This document shows, piece after piece, positions 15,188 to 24,788 of a stretch of 64,000 nucleotides of DNA (position 1 is the first letter of the stretch; every line of letters begins with the position of its first letter). The stretch spans positions 1-64,000 of the forward strand of contig NZ_QGDB01000002.1 of the NCBI RefSeq assembly GCF_003149535.1, written 5' to 3'. Both the position numbers and the translations under genes were made by a program. The notes under the pieces are model-generated. The model ran no database searches. It was not told where the DNA came from and saw only the letters and a list, made by a program, of their open reading frames with translations. Origin of the DNA: Falsochrobactrum shanghaiense (lineage in GTDB: Bacteria; Pseudomonadota; Alphaproteobacteria; Rhizobiales; Rhizobiaceae).

Positions 15188-17925
15188 TGCTGTCGCCAGA
15201 TTTTGTCATCCTTACGGCTGTTGGTTATGTGGGGCTTCTGTTCCTGATTGCTTATGCTTCGGATTCACTGGCCAGCCGGGGCAAGGAAGGTTTCCTTCGT
15301 TCTCCCGCCATTTATACGCTCTCGATTTCCGTTTATTGCACCAGCTGGACATTCTACGGTGCCGTGGGCACCGCTGCTCGGAACGGCCTGGAATTTACCG
15401 CCATTTATATCGGGCCGACCCTGGTTTTTGTCGGCTGGTGGTTTCTCCTGCGCAAGCTCATTCTTATCAGCCATTCCCAGCGCATAACGTCGATTGCCGA
15501 CTTTCTTTCTTCGCGGTTTGGAAAGTCGAGCAAGCTTGCCGTGCTCGTCACCGTTATCGCGGTGATCAGCGTCACGCCCTATATCGCGCTGCAATTGAAG
15601 GCCATTACCTCGTCCATTCAGGCGGTTTCGGTCGCCAAGGGCGGCGCCGATCACCTCGCGGCTCTGGACGAACTTACGCTTGCATTGGGCGCTGCCGTGG
15701 GCATGGCCCTGTTCACGATCCTCTTTGGCACCCGCAACGTCGATGCGCGCGAACAGCATCCCGGCGTTGTGGCCGCAATTGCCTTTGAAGCCGTGGTAAA
15801 GCTGCTGGCGCTTCTCGCGGTCGGCCTGTTTGTCGTCTATGGCCTTGGCGGCGACATGGGACAAATATATGAGAATGCCGCTGCGGCAGGACTGGACATT
15901 TACGAAAAATCCCCCTTGGGAAGCCGCTGGGTCGCGCTGGTCGTTCTGTCGGGTGCGGCAGTCATCTGCCTGCCGCGCCAGTTCCAGATCGCAATTGTCG
16001 AAAATTCCAACGAAAACTATCTGCGCACCGCGGGCTGGGCATTTCCTGCCTATCTCCTGCTCATGAGTCTCTTTACCGCCCCCATCGCGTTTTATGGGCT
16101 TGCGACCATGCCCGCAGGTTCAAACCCGGATATGTTTGTGCTGACGCTGCCCATGTCGGCAGGCTACGACAGTCTTGCGCTTTTCGCTTTTATCGGCGGC
16201 TTTTCCAGTGCCACTTCCATGATTATCGTGGCCTCGATCGCCCTGTCGATCATGGTCTCCAATCACATCATCCTGCCTCTGGCTTTGCGGGGTTCAAGAG
16301 GATCGGAAGAAGGAAGCGACCGGGATATTGCCCGGCTGCTGCTGCGAAGCAGACGCCTTTCCATTGCCGGGCTTTTATTCCTCGGCTTTCTCTATTTCTG
16401 GTTTACCAAGGATTCCGATGCCCTTGCCCCCATCGGCTTGATCTCCTTTGCCGGTGTGGCGCAGTTTTTGCCCGGAATTCTCGCCGCACTTTACTGGCGC
16501 ACGGCAAATGTAAAGGGAGCCTTCGCCGGCACACTGGTCGGTTTTTGTATCTGGGGATGGACGATGTTTCTCCCAAGCTTTGAAGCATCGAGCTCTCTGG
16601 TGGCGTCGCTGATGCGAGACGGCCCCTGGGGTATTGCTATGCTGCGGCCAGAGGCTCTTTTCGGCATGAGCGATATTGATCCTCTGGTCCATGCCGTGTT
16701 CTGGAGCCTTCTCCTGAATTCCTCCGTTCTTGCCATTGTGTCGGTATTTACGTCGCAAAATGCGCTTGAACGCATTCAGTCCACCCTGTTTGTCGATGTC
16801 TTGCGCCGCAATTCCTCGTTCCAGCCCCATACGATCAGGGGGTCGGCCACCACCAGCGAGCTTTTCTTCGTCGCGGAGCGGGTTCTTGGCTGGAAACAGG
16901 CCGATGATCTGTTTGCGGCAGCGGGCGTGGCGCGCGGCGGCTCAGCCGCCAACCGGGACGTGCCGCCCGAATTCATCGCGGAACTGGAAAAGGAACTGGC
17001 GGGTTCGATCGGATCGGCGTCTGCCCATATTTTGCTGACCAGTGTTGTGGCAGGCGATACGATTTCGCTGGAGGAAGCGATGCGCATTGCCGATGAAACC
17101 CAGCAGGCGATCGAATATTCGCATGAAATGGAGCTGAAGTCGCAGGAACTTCGCACCACGGCGCAGCAGCTTCAGATTGCCAATGCCAAGCTGCAGGAAC
17201 TGCATCGCCAGAAAGATGATTTTCTTTCGCATGTGAGCCATGAAATCCGCACGCCGATGACCTCGATCCGATCCTTCTCCGAAATATTGATGGCGGAAAA
17301 AGATCTGCCCATGGAGCAGACGGAACGCTTTGTCTCGACCATTCATAATGAAAGCGTCCGCTTGACAAAACTGATCGAGGAAATACTGGACCTGAGCGCG
17401 CTCGAACAAGGCGAGCGGCCATGGGTCAATGTTCCGGTCGATGGCGAGGAAGTGCTCCAGCAGGCCATTGCAGTTTGCGAGGCGCTGGCGCGCAAGCGCT
17501 GCGTCATCATCGAACCGGGGCCACGCGTGCCGAATGCTCCGCTGCTCGCCAATGCCGGGCGTCTCAGTCAGGTGTTCATCAATATTATCGCTAATGCGAT
17601 TTCGCACAACGAATCCGAAAATCCACGGGTGCATGTCACCTCACGTATTGAAGGCGCGCATTATGTGGTCGATATTTCCGATAATGGCCGGGGTATTCCG
17701 GATTTATACCGGAATACGATTTTCGATAAATTCGTGCGGGCGGGCACAGGCGGACCGGAAGGGGGCTATGTCGGTCTCGGACTTGGCCTGAATATCAGCC
17801 ATACCATCGTGGAAAAGCTGGACGGTACGCTTAAACTGGCCAAAGGCCATCTGCCCGGCGCCTGCTTTCGCGTGACCCTCCCGCTCGATCAGGAATCCAG
17901 AGCCCTGGAGGATGAGGCTTCCTGA
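15184..17925 (+). CDS. SLC5-type sodium:solute symporter fused to histidine kinase
   Basis: 913 aa. About residues 1-500 form a multi-span sodium:solute symporter (STSWTFYGAVGTAARNG region near residue 50, many hydrophobic helices). Then come a linker with coiled-coil character, a HisKA domain with phosphoacceptor His686 (SHEIRTP), and a HATPase domain with N box (INIIANAISHNE), DNGRGIP and GLGLGLNIS. This is the CbrA/CrbS architecture, in which solute sensing or transport is tied to phosphotransfer. The nearest partner is the upstream receiver. The 3' end overlaps the convergent ScfR-like gene by 37 bases (17889-17925). Confidence 0.9.
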   Translation: MMLSPDFVILTAVGYVGLLFLIAYASDSLASRGKEGFLRSPAIYTLSISVYCTSWTFYGAVGTAARNGLEFTAIYIGPTLVFVGWWFLLRKLILISHSQRITSIADFLSSRFGKSSKLAVLVTVIAVISVTPYIALQLKAITSSIQAVSVAKGGADHLAALDELTLALGAAVGMALFTILFGTRNVDAREQHPGVVAAIAFEAVVKLLALLAVGLFVVYGLGGDMGQIYENAAAAGLDIYEKSPLGSRWVALVVLSGAAVICLPRQFQIAIVENSNENYLRTAGWAFPAYLLLMSLFTAPIAFYGLATMPAGSNPDMFVLTLPMSAGYDSLALFAFIGGFSSATSMIIVASIALSIMVSNHIILPLALRGSRGSEEGSDRDIARLLLRSRRLSIAGLLFLGFLYFWFTKDSDALAPIGLISFAGVAQFLPGILAALYWRTANVKGAFAGTLVGFCIWGWTMFLPSFEASSSLVASLMRDGPWGIAMLRPEALFGMSDIDPLVHAVFWSLLLNSSVLAIVSVFTSQNALERIQSTLFVDVLRRNSSFQPHTIRGSATTSELFFVAERVLGWKQADDLFAAAGVARGGSAANRDVPPEFIAELEKELAGSIGSASAHILLTSVVAGDTISLEEAMRIADETQQAIEYSHEMELKSQELRTTAQQLQIANAKLQELHRQKDDFLSHVSHEIRTPMTSIRSFSEILMAEKDLPMEQTERFVSTIHNESVRLTKLIEEILDLSALEQGERPWVNVPVDGEEVLQQAIAVCEALARKRCVIIEPGPRVPNAPLLANAGRLSQVFINIIANAISHNESENPRVHVTSRIEGAHYVVDISDNGRGIPDLYRNTIFDKFVRAGTGGPEGGYVGLGLGLNISHTIVEKLDGTLKLAKGHLPGACFRVTLPLDQESRALEDEAS

Positions 17926-19442
17926 CGATGGCTGCAATCCTGTCGGGGACATAACAGGCAGGATGGCCCGACCGGGACGGCCTCATGCGACAGATCAAGT
18001 CCCTGCCCATAGACAGTGCGGTCCGCATGGACGAGATCAAGTGCGAGCATGATGGAGTAAACGAGCGGCTGCTCGTGATAGGTCGATGCTCTTTTTGATA
18101 CGGTCTTGGCGATCAGAAGAAACCGTCCTCCGCCGGGGAAAACCGCGACCTGACGCACGATCCCCTCGGAGCCGAAAGCCTGATAGATCGGCCATAAAGT
18201 GCAGCCATATCCGGAGACGGGAAGCGTGAGGCCGCTTATCGGCAGCCGTTTCGTCAGCCGTCCGGTGCGATCCGCCCGCAGGAAGCCGAATGGAAGTCCT
18301 TCCGCACCCTTGCGGCGCAAGGTGACGAGCCGGTGCGCGATCTGTTCGAAACTGGAATTATAAAGCTGCGCCAGCAGATCGATGTCATAGCGCCACATAT
18401 TCGCATCGTTGAGAAATGGCTCATAGGGCATCATCATCGCGCCTGCGACGTAGGAAGCCAAAGCGCCATGGGCAAGCTGGCGCGCTTCATCCGATGTCAG
18501 CGCCAGCGCATCGATTGACCGCTCCAGCACATTGGGAGCAGCCTTTAGTGCGTAAAGTCTCGCCATCTGGAACAGCCGCGTTGCAGCGGTGGCCGATGTC
18601 CTGATGCGAAACTCTCCCGTGGCGGGATCATATTTGTGCTGTTCCGGCATCGAGGCGCTCTGGGGCACTCTTAGACAGTGCACCGCAAACCGCTCCTGCA
18701 AGGCTTTGATCAGCGCAGGTTCATCCCATCTGCCCGCACTTGTGGTCTCATTCCTGAGCCTGTCTGCCAGATCTTCAAGCTGCGGAAAATGGTCTTGTTG
18801 CGCTATGATTGCTTCGTCGAGTTCCGCCATGGGCGAGACGGCTTTTTGCTGCGCCACCGTCCGCTCGAAATAGGCGACGAGATTTCGCACAGTCTGGGTC
18901 AGGTCAGCGCTTTCGTTGTTGATAGTGCCGATGAAACGCTTTTGTTCATCGTCCGTCAGATCGGGAATGCTTGTGAGAATTTCCGCGCCTGATTTGATGG
19001 CTGCGATCCGATTGAGCACAAGATGCAGCATTTCCGATAGCAAAGGATCGGACCGCAGCCGATGGACATAGGCCTCGATGCTGGACATCGCATCCATATA
19101 GGAGCGGTAGAGGCGCGTAAGAGCAATTCCGGCTTCGGGAAAACGTGCAACAAGTTCGCGGATCGCATTCTGATCCATAGCGATTCCCTTCATCAAGGGA
19201 TCGGCCAGCAATTCCTCGATCACCTGTATCGATCGGGCCTCATATGCGCCGGAGAGTTCCGCAAGGTTTAATTGCAGCCGTTCTCCGATACGTAAAAGCA
19301 GCTTGCCGCCTATGGCGCGCTTGTTGTTTTCGATGAGGTTCAGATAGGTGGGAGAAATACCGACTTCTTTGGCCAGACCAGCCTGAGACAGCCCGGTTTC
19401 CAGCCTTCGTCGTCTGATCCTTATGCCGATCGGCGCTCGCAT
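17889..19442 (-). CDS. XRE-family ScfR/RamB-like regulator with kinase-DHp-like segment
   Basis: 517 aa. An N-terminal HTH_3 domain (LSQAGLAKEVGISPTYLNLIE) precedes a middle region and a C-terminal domain ending in the cysteine motif CLLCPRQDCSHR, typical of short-chain fatty acyl/acetate regulators of the ScfR/RamB group. ATG 19442 has GGGGAGG upstream; TTG 19463 is an alternative. Residues about 130-195 align with the DHp domain of the convergent kinase: EIL, DL, RF, TI-NES, LT are shared and His140 falls where the kinase has His686, but the E-x-x-x-P after the His is lost. Divergent from a Liv-type importer, which it probably controls. Confidence 0.8.
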   Translation of the reverse strand: MRAPIGIRIRRRRLETGLSQAGLAKEVGISPTYLNLIENNKRAIGGKLLLRIGERLQLNLAELSGAYEARSIQVIEELLADPLMKGIAMDQNAIRELVARFPEAGIALTRLYRSYMDAMSSIEAYVHRLRSDPLLSEMLHLVLNRIAAIKSGAEILTSIPDLTDDEQKRFIGTINNESADLTQTVRNLVAYFERTVAQQKAVSPMAELDEAIIAQQDHFPQLEDLADRLRNETTSAGRWDEPALIKALQERFAVHCLRVPQSASMPEQHKYDPATGEFRIRTSATAATRLFQMARLYALKAAPNVLERSIDALALTSDEARQLAHGALASYVAGAMMMPYEPFLNDANMWRYDIDLLAQLYNSSFEQIAHRLVTLRRKGAEGLPFGFLRADRTGRLTKRLPISGLTLPVSGYGCTLWPIYQAFGSEGIVRQVAVFPGGGRFLLIAKTVSKRASTYHEQPLVYSIMLALDLVHADRTVYGQGLDLSHEAVPVGPSCLLCPRQDCSHRQEASSSRALDS

Positions 19443-19490
19443 GCTGGCATCCTCCCCGTACAAGTGTTTACAAAATTATCTCTTCCTGAG

Positions 19491-19506
19491 TTTGTAAATT
19501 TACAAA
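19491..19506. promoter_or_regulatory. Perfect 16-base palindrome, probable ScfR/RamB-like operator
   Basis: TTTGTAAATTTACAAA is fully palindromic (19491-19498 / 19499-19506), with a half-site-like TGTTTACAAAA at 19465-19475. It lies in the divergent region between the XRE regulator and the Liv-type binding protein. RamB/ScfR regulators recognise TTTGCAAA-like half-sites, so autoregulation and importer control are likely. Confidence 0.65.
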
Positions 19507-19588
19507 AAAACTCAATACAAGCAATCTCCTGTTGAATTCATTTCATTTAGCCCGTCTCCTGAGTAACGCTATCTTGGGAGGAGATACC

Positions 19589-20932
19589 ATGACGAAGTTT
19601 CGTATGAACAGGCGCGGCATTTTAAAGAGTGCTGGCGCCGGGCTTGTGACATTGGCCACGCCGCATATTTTTACCAAAGGCGCCTGGGCACAGAATTTCT
19701 GTAATGATCCCGCCAAAGGCAAGATCGTCTTTGGCTTCAATGTTCCGCAAACGGGTTCATATGCGGAGGAAGGCCTCGATCAGCTGAAGGCCTATGAACT
19801 TGCAGTCAAACATATCAACGGCGAGGGGGATGGCGGCATCCTGAAAACCCTCAAGCCTCTGGCCCTCAAGGGCAATGGTGTCCTGGGCAAGAAGGTGGAA
19901 TATGTCACCGGCGACACCCAGACCAATACCGACGCCGCCCGCGATGGCGCCCGCCGCATGATCGAGCGCGACGGCGCCATCATGGTAACAGGCTCCGTTA
20001 CGTCGGGTGAAGCGATTGCCCAGCAGTCGCTTTGTCAGGAAATGGGCGTGATCTATATGTCGGGCCTTACCCACTCCAATGATACGACGGGCAAGGACAA
20101 GCGCCGTTACGGCTTCCGCCATTTCTTCAACGCCTATCAATCGGGTGTGGCCATCGCGCCGTTCCTCGCCGAAGAATATGGCAAGGATCGTCGCGCCTAT
20201 CACCTGACCGCCGACTATACCTGGGGCTGGACGCAGGAAGAATCCATCAAGGCGGCGACCGAAGCGCTCGGCTGGGAGACCGTTGCCGCTGTTCGCACGC
20301 CGCTTGGCCTTGGCGACTACTCGCAATATCTGACCCCGATCATGAATTCGGGCGCTGATGTTCTCATTCTCAACCATTATGGCCACGACATGGTCAATTC
20401 GCTGCCTCAGGCGGTTCAGTTCGGACTGCGTGACCGGCAGGCAAACGGCAAGAACTTTGAGATCGTCGTGCCGATGTTCTCCGAACTCATGGCGGTTGGT
20501 GCAGGCGATGCGGTGAAAGGCATCATCGGAACATCGAACTGGCATTGGGCGCTGGATGATGAAGGCACCAAGGCCTTCACCAAATCCTATGGCGAAGCCT
20601 ATGGCTCGCCGCCATCGCAGTCGGCTCATACGGGTTATGTTCAGGCCATTCTCTATGCCGATGCAGTCGAGCGTGCCGGCACTTTCTATCCGCCGGAAGT
20701 CATCAAGGCTCTGGAAGGCTTCGAGTTCGATGGCGCAGGAAACGGGCCGACAATGTACCGCGACTCGGACCACCAGTGTTTCAAGGAAGTGCTGGTCGTG
20801 CGCGGCAACGAAAACCCGACCAGCAAATTCGACGTGCTGAATGTGATCGGCAAAACGACGCGTGATGCCGTCACCTATGATCCGACCATCTTTGGCGGCG
20901 AACTGGGGCCGTATGAGCCCAACGCCTGCTGA
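19589..20932 (+). CDS. Liv/Urt-type ABC periplasmic binding protein
   Basis: 447 aa, Peripla_BP_6 family. ATG 19589 with GGGAGGAG upstream. The N-terminus has an RR motif (MNRRGILKSAGAGLVTLA) and ends with AWAQ, suggesting Tat export. The mature part contains the KIVFGFNVPQTGSYAEEGLDQLKAYELAV ligand-loop region and a Tyr/Asp-rich pocket. First of five genes forming a complete HAAT importer. The linked symporter-kinase and ScfR-like regulator suggest a short-chain carboxylate or its amide as ligand rather than a branched-chain amino acid; this is inference. Confidence 0.83.
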   Translation: MTKFRMNRRGILKSAGAGLVTLATPHIFTKGAWAQNFCNDPAKGKIVFGFNVPQTGSYAEEGLDQLKAYELAVKHINGEGDGGILKTLKPLALKGNGVLGKKVEYVTGDTQTNTDAARDGARRMIERDGAIMVTGSVTSGEAIAQQSLCQEMGVIYMSGLTHSNDTTGKDKRRYGFRHFFNAYQSGVAIAPFLAEEYGKDRRAYHLTADYTWGWTQEESIKAATEALGWETVAAVRTPLGLGDYSQYLTPIMNSGADVLILNHYGHDMVNSLPQAVQFGLRDRQANGKNFEIVVPMFSELMAVGAGDAVKGIIGTSNWHWALDDEGTKAFTKSYGEAYGSPPSQSAHTGYVQAILYADAVERAGTFYPPEVIKALEGFEFDGAGNGPTMYRDSDHQCFKEVLVVRGNENPTSKFDVLNVIGKTTRDAVTYDPTIFGGELGPYEPNAC

Positions 20933-20944
20933 TTTTTCAAAAAC

Positions 20945-20970
20945 CGCCCGGCGTTTGAAACGGCGCCGGG
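20945..20970 (+). terminator. Intercistronic hairpin after the binding-protein gene
   Basis: GCCCGGCG (20945-20952) and CGCCGGGC (20963-20970) form a perfect 8-bp GC stem with a 10-base loop between the binding protein and the LivH-type permease. No T run, so processing or partial termination is likelier than full termination. Confidence 0.55.
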
Positions 20971-21027
20971 CGCACCCAACCGGGTAGCGGCTGGGTCCGG
21001 AAACGATCATAATCCACGGGGACACGG

Positions 21028-22056
21028 ATGAACGCGTTCTTTGCACAATTACTTAACGGGCTGGACAAGGGCGGTGCTTATGCGCTGATTGCCCTTGGTC
21101 TGACGCTCGTTTTCGGCACGCTCGGCGTTGTCAACTTCGCCCATGGCGCCTTGTTCATGCTCGGCTGCTTCTGCGCGGTTGCCTTCCGCTATCTCATAAC
21201 CATGGAAACCGTCACCGTCGATCCGAGCCAGCTTTCCCCATGGGGCACGCCGCTTGAGGTCCGCACCCCGCTAGTGCAAAGCTGGTTTGGTGATTTTGGC
21301 GCTGTGCTGGTGGATTATTCCGTACCGGTTTCGATCCTGCTGGCTGTTCCGGTCATGCTTTTCATCGGCATTGCGCTGGAGCGCGGGCTGATCAAGCATT
21401 TTTACAAACGATCCCATGCCGAACAGATATTGGTCACGTTCGGCATTGCGATTGTGTTGCAGGAAATCGTCAAGAGTTTTTTCGGCCCCAATCCCATTCC
21501 GCAGCCGATTCCATCCGATCTTCGCAGTGCTGCCGATCTGGGCGTCCTGATCGGCATGGACCCCCATATGCTCACATATCCATGGTGGCGTCTGGTCTAT
21601 CTTGCCTTCTCCCTTCTCACCATCGGAGCCGTGTTTGCGTTCCTGCAATTCACAACCTTCGGCATGGTGGTCCGTGCGGGCATGGCCGACCGGGAGACGG
21701 TGGGGTTGATGGGGATCGACATCGACCGGCGCTTTACCATCGTATTCGGCATTGCCGCCGTGGTGGCCGGGGTTGCGGGCGTCATGTACACGCCGTTGCT
21801 CGCACCCAATTACCAGCTTGGGATGGACTTTCTCGTCCTGAGTTTCGTCGTGGTGGTGGTGGGCGGCATGGGTTCTCTTGCCGGTGCCGTCACCGCGGGC
21901 TTCCTGCTGGGGATTCTTCAGTCATTCGCATCCATGACCGAGGTCAAGTCCCTGATCCCCGGCATTGACCAAGTCATCATCTATCTCGTTGCCGTTGTCA
22001 TCCTGCTCGTGCGTCCGCGTGGGCTGATGGGGCGGCGTGGCATTATGGAGACCTGA
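21028..22056 (+). CDS. LivH-type ABC permease
   Basis: 342 aa, BPD_transp_2 family with GLDKGGAYALIALGLTLVFGTLGVVNFAHGALFMLG at the N-terminus, the classic LivH opening. About eight membrane spans. It carries an insertion of roughly 45 residues after the second span compared with a short LivH (about 290 aa). Coupled to the LivM-type partner 6 bases downstream. Confidence 0.87.
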   Translation: MNAFFAQLLNGLDKGGAYALIALGLTLVFGTLGVVNFAHGALFMLGCFCAVAFRYLITMETVTVDPSQLSPWGTPLEVRTPLVQSWFGDFGAVLVDYSVPVSILLAVPVMLFIGIALERGLIKHFYKRSHAEQILVTFGIAIVLQEIVKSFFGPNPIPQPIPSDLRSAADLGVLIGMDPHMLTYPWWRLVYLAFSLLTIGAVFAFLQFTTFGMVVRAGMADRETVGLMGIDIDRRFTIVFGIAAVVAGVAGVMYTPLLAPNYQLGMDFLVLSFVVVVVGGMGSLAGAVTAGFLLGILQSFASMTEVKSLIPGIDQVIIYLVAVVILLVRPRGLMGRRGIMET

Positions 22057-22062
22057 GCGGCC

Positions 22063-23211
22063 ATGTTATCACTTTCTCGCAAGGATCTCGTTTCACTGGT
22101 GATTTTCGGCGCAATCGTGCTGTGCATGCCGCTCTGGCTTTCGCCTTTTGGCGCGGCCTATCCGGGCCTCATGCAGAAATTCGCGATTTACGCGATCTTC
22201 GCCATTGGCTTCAACATCCTGTTCGGCCTGACCGGCTATCTGAGCTTTGGTCACGCAGCCTTTCTTGGGGTCGGCTCCTATACGGCGGTCTGGTCATTCA
22301 AGCTCATGACCATGGATATTGTGCCTGCAATCATTTGCGCAGTCATCATGGCAGGGCTATTCGCGCTTGTTATCGGCTATTTCAGTCTGCGCCGTTCCGG
22401 CATCTATTTCTCCATCCTCACGCTCGCTTTCGCGCAGATGAGCTACAGTCTCGCCTATTCTGTGCTGACCCCGATTACCAATGGAGAAACAGGTCTGCTT
22501 CTGGCGCGCACCGATCCACGCTATATTGATGCGCTTTTCGGAGCACGACAGGGTCTTTCCGGGCTCCCGCAGCCAACATTGCTGGGTACCAGCGTCAACG
22601 GATATACCGGCTTTTATATCTGCGCGGCGCTCTTGATCATCGCCTTTTATATCTCGCAGAAGATCTTCGCTTCGCCTTTTGGCATGGCATTGCGCGGAAT
22701 TAAGTCCAATCAGACACGCATGAATTATACCGGCTTCAATACGCGTCCCTATACGCTGACGGCGTTCGTGATCTCGGGCATGTTTGCCGGGCTTGCCGGC
22801 GCGCTCCTGTCCGTCACCGATCCGATCGCCGGTGCCGAACGCATGCGGTGGACTGAATCCGGCAATGTTGTGCTGATGACCATTCTGGGCGGCGCCGGGA
22901 CGCTGTTCGGGCCGGTGGTCGGCGCCTGGCTGATCAAATATTTCGAGAATATTTTCTCGGCGATCAATATCAATATGCTCAATAATTTCTTCTCATTCCT
23001 CCCCGACGGGCTTCAAAGCATTGTCGTTACAATCGTTTCGAAATTCGTGGGCGAGGGCTGGCACCTGACGCTGGGTCTGATGTTCGTGCTTATCGTCGTG
23101 TTCCTGCCCGGTGGGCTTGTCGAAGGCTGGCAGCGCATCATGCGAAGAATAAAGCCGCGGCGGCAGGCTGAAGCTTCCGACAGATCACTTTCAACACAGG
23201 CTGCGGAGTAG
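22063..23211 (+). CDS. LivM-type ABC permease
   Basis: 382 aa with the LivM landmark [30 protein letters not shown] near residue 45 and the NRMRY-type loop replaced by [15 protein letters not shown]. Pairs with the LivH-type permease. The following ATPase begins 4 bases after the stop. Confidence 0.87.
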   Translation: MLSLSRKDLVSLVIFGAIVLCMPLWLSPFGAAYPGLMQKFAIYAIFAIGFNILFGLTGYLSFGHAAFLGVGSYTAVWSFKLMTMDIVPAIICAVIMAGLFALVIGYFSLRRSGIYFSILTLAFAQMSYSLAYSVLTPITNGETGLLLARTDPRYIDALFGARQGLSGLPQPTLLGTSVNGYTGFYICAALLIIAFYISQKIFASPFGMALRGIKSNQTRMNYTGFNTRPYTLTAFVISGMFAGLAGALLSVTDPIAGAERMRWTESGNVVLMTILGGAGTLFGPVVGAWLIKYFENIFSAININMLNNFFSFLPDGLQSIVVTIVSKFVGEGWHLTLGLMFVLIVVFLPGGLVEGWQRIMRRIKPRRQAEASDRSLSTQAAE

Positions 23212-23215
23212 GAAC

Positions 23216-23989
23216 ATGAGCGAGGCTGTACCCAATATCGTGCTTCACGCCGCCGATGTGCACAAGAACTTTGGCGGCTTGAGGGCTCTTTCAGACATTG
23301 ACCTGCAAATCGAGGAAGGGAAGACCCATGCCATTATCGGCCCGAACGGCGCGGGCAAATCGACCCTGCTCAATGTCATTATCGGACGTATTGCGCCAAC
23401 CACGGGGGCGGTGGTATTTGACGGCACCGTCCTGACCGGCAAGTCGCCATACCAGATCAATCAGCTCGGCATCTCGCGCGTCTTTCAGACCCCGGAGATT
23501 TTTCCGGAACTGACCGTGTTGCAAAACGTCATGGCGCCCGCTTTTGCCCGCCGCGACGGGGCGTTCAGGATCAGTATATTTCGCAGTGTCGACACTGAAC
23601 ATGAAATCCGCGAAGAGGCCGAGCATCTTATAGAGGAGATCGGCCTGCATGCGCGGCGCGAGGATATAGCCGGGGCACTTTCGCGCGGCGACAAGCGCAG
23701 GCTGGAACTGGCCATGTGCCTCATCCAGCGTCCTCGCCTGCTGCTGCTCGACGAGCCGACGGCCGGCATGAGCCGCCACGACACCAACACCACCATCGAA
23801 CTTCTGAAAAAGATCAAGTCGCGCGGAATGACCAAGGTGATTATCGAGCATGACATGCATGTCGTGTTTTCACTGGCCGACACGATCTCGGTGCTGGCGC
23901 AGGGGCGCATCATAGCGTCCGGCCTGCCCCAGCAGATCAAGGAAGACCCGCGTGTGCAGGAAGCCTATCTTGGAGGAGTTGCAGAATGA
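23216..23989 (+). CDS. LivG-type ABC ATPase
   Basis: 257 aa. Walker A GPNGAGKST, an ABC signature that reads LSRGDKRRLELAMCL (the usual LSGG is LSRG), Walker B LLLLDEPTAGMS and the switch His in IIEHDMHVV. LSRG-type signatures are tolerated in the LivG group. GGAGTAGG precedes the ATG; it overlaps the LivF gene by 4 bases. Confidence 0.87.
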   Translation: MSEAVPNIVLHAADVHKNFGGLRALSDIDLQIEEGKTHAIIGPNGAGKSTLLNVIIGRIAPTTGAVVFDGTVLTGKSPYQINQLGISRVFQTPEIFPELTVLQNVMAPAFARRDGAFRISIFRSVDTEHEIREEAEHLIEEIGLHARREDIAGALSRGDKRRLELAMCLIQRPRLLLLDEPTAGMSRHDTNTTIELLKKIKSRGMTKVIIEHDMHVVFSLADTISVLAQGRIIASGLPQQIKEDPRVQEAYLGGVAE

Positions 23990-24750
23990 ATGTCATCGCT
24001 GCAAAGCGTGAGGCAATTTCCGCAGTGAGCGAAGCGGACCCCTCCAAAGCCTTTTTTGCCATGCGCAATGCGCATGCCTATTACGGCGAAAGCTATATCG
24101 TACAGGACGTGTCGCTCGATGTGCGTCAAGGCGAGATCGTTGCCCTTTTAGGCCGTAATGGCGCGGGCAAGACATCCACTTTGCGCACCATTGCCCGTAT
24201 GGATGATCCTGAACTGCGTCAGGGCGAAATCTGGCTTGAGGGCCGACCGCTCCATACCGCAAAATCCTGGCAGGCGTCGCGGGCTGGCATTCAGCTTGTG
24301 CCCGAGGACCGGCGTATCATTTCCGGCATGACTGTAGAGGAAAATCTGATTCTTGCGCAGGTCGCACCGGGACATGGCTGGTCGCTCGAGGAGGTTTATG
24401 AGCATTTCCCGCGTCTGGCGGACCGTCGCAAGCAGGAGGGCGTGACACTTTCGGGCGGCGAACAGCAGATGCTGGCCGTAGCGCGCGCACTTTCCCGCGA
24501 AGTAAAGCTTCTTCTGCTCGACGAGCCTTATGAGGGGCTTGCCCCCGTCATCGTCAAGGAAATCGAGAACATCGTCTACGACATCAAGAAACGCGGCATC
24601 ACGACCATCATTGTCGAGCAGAACGCGGTTGCAGCATTGCGTCTCGCTGATCGTGCGGTCATCCTCGATACCGGCGAGCTTGTCTTCTCGGGAAGCGCCA
24701 GGGAATTGCTGGAGGACGAAGGGCTTCGAAACGAGTATCTTGCAATCTGA
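23986..24750 (+). CDS. LivF-type ABC ATPase
   Basis: 254 aa. Walker A GRNGAGKTS, signature LSGGEQQMLAVARAL, Walker B LLLLDEPYEGLAP, switch region IIVEQNAVAAL as usual for LivF (His replaced). Last gene of the importer operon. About 30 extra N-terminal residues precede the standard LivF start. Confidence 0.87.
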   Translation: MNVIAAKREAISAVSEADPSKAFFAMRNAHAYYGESYIVQDVSLDVRQGEIVALLGRNGAGKTSTLRTIARMDDPELRQGEIWLEGRPLHTAKSWQASRAGIQLVPEDRRIISGMTVEENLILAQVAPGHGWSLEEVYEHFPRLADRRKQEGVTLSGGEQQMLAVARALSREVKLLLLDEPYEGLAPVIVKEIENIVYDIKKRGITTIIVEQNAVAALRLADRAVILDTGELVFSGSARELLEDEGLRNEYLAI

Positions 24751-24788
24751 CGAATGAGGATGACAGGGTCTTTTCAGGCCGCTCACAT

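Noticed and set aside
19757..21046. 429-codon minus-strand frame opposite the Liv-type binding protein
   Set aside because: Shadow of a well-supported gene; no ribosome site and no family pattern.
23216..23989. LSRG instead of LSGG in the LivG-type ATPase as a sign of inactivation
   Set aside because: LivG-type proteins commonly vary here and all other motifs are intact.
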